Positions 13,710-13,729 of a DNA stretch of 13,729 nt are shown piece after piece. The DNA is taken from the NCBI GenBank assembly GCA_013153235.1, contig JAADEU010000003.1:1-13729 (forward strand), given 5' to 3'. Made by a program: the position numbers and the translations under genes. This stretch comes from Aquificota bacterium. Lineage in GTDB: Bacteria > Aquificota > Aquificia > Aquificales > Hydrogenothermaceae. The number at the start of each line of letters is the position of its first letter. Within the stretch, counting starts at the first letter, position 1. The notes beneath the pieces are model-generated. The model saw only the letters and a program-made list of their open reading frames with translations. It was not told where the DNA came from and searched no databases.

Positions 13710-13729
13710 ATTGGTAGTTTATCCTCTGT

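Overview
The window is bacterial chromosome DNA, probably from a thermophile of the Aquificota (Hydrogenothermaceae, Persephonella-like). That placement is inferred from the compact mixed-function operon, the Lys/Glu-rich proteins, the preference for AGA/AGG arginine codons and general sequence resemblance; it was not verified by a search. Core genes sampled by eye are about 40-47% G+C. The right end is more AT-rich (about 30% G+C in sampled lines) and phage-like.

Layout. (1) Bases 1-3568, minus strand: a type IV pilus motor operon in the order pilB (extension ATPase), pilT (retraction ATPase), pilC (inner-membrane platform, cut by the window edge). (2) 3569-3657: a divergent intergenic region with a palindromic AT-rich -10-like block. 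(3) 3658-11412, plus strand: a tightly packed run of nine protein genes and one tRNA gene: biotin carboxylase (accC), a glyoxalase II-like metallo-hydrolase, endonuclease IV (nfo), tRNA-Arg(CCG), a long-chain polyprenyl diphosphate synthase (ispB-like), aspartate 1-decarboxylase (panD), a MltD-like lytic transglycosylase lipoprotein, ispG, a 106-residue protein of unknown function, and argB. Neighbours overlap or lie within 12 bases, so this is probably one transcription unit. The end of nfo lies inside the tRNA gene. The products serve fatty-acid, isoprenoid/quinone, coenzyme A and arginine synthesis, DNA repair and wall remodelling, with no single pathway in common. An imperfect hairpin overlapping the argB stop may end the unit.

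(4) 11508-12465, plus strand: a putative lysis cassette made of an M15-type endolysin, a small holin-like membrane protein and a 61-residue unknown. (5) 12466-12728: about 260 bases without a gene, packed with TGTCCCA-type direct and inverted repeats, T-tracts, hairpins and a four-unit array with an exact 10-base period. (6) 12729-13709, minus strand: a phage late control D (baseplate hub) protein, reading toward the repeats. Items 4-6 look like the edge of a prophage, or of a phage-tail-derived particle, with a contractile tail. The repeat block sits between convergent transcription units and could be a terminator region, a regulatory array or the end of a transposable element. It is the least explained part of the window.
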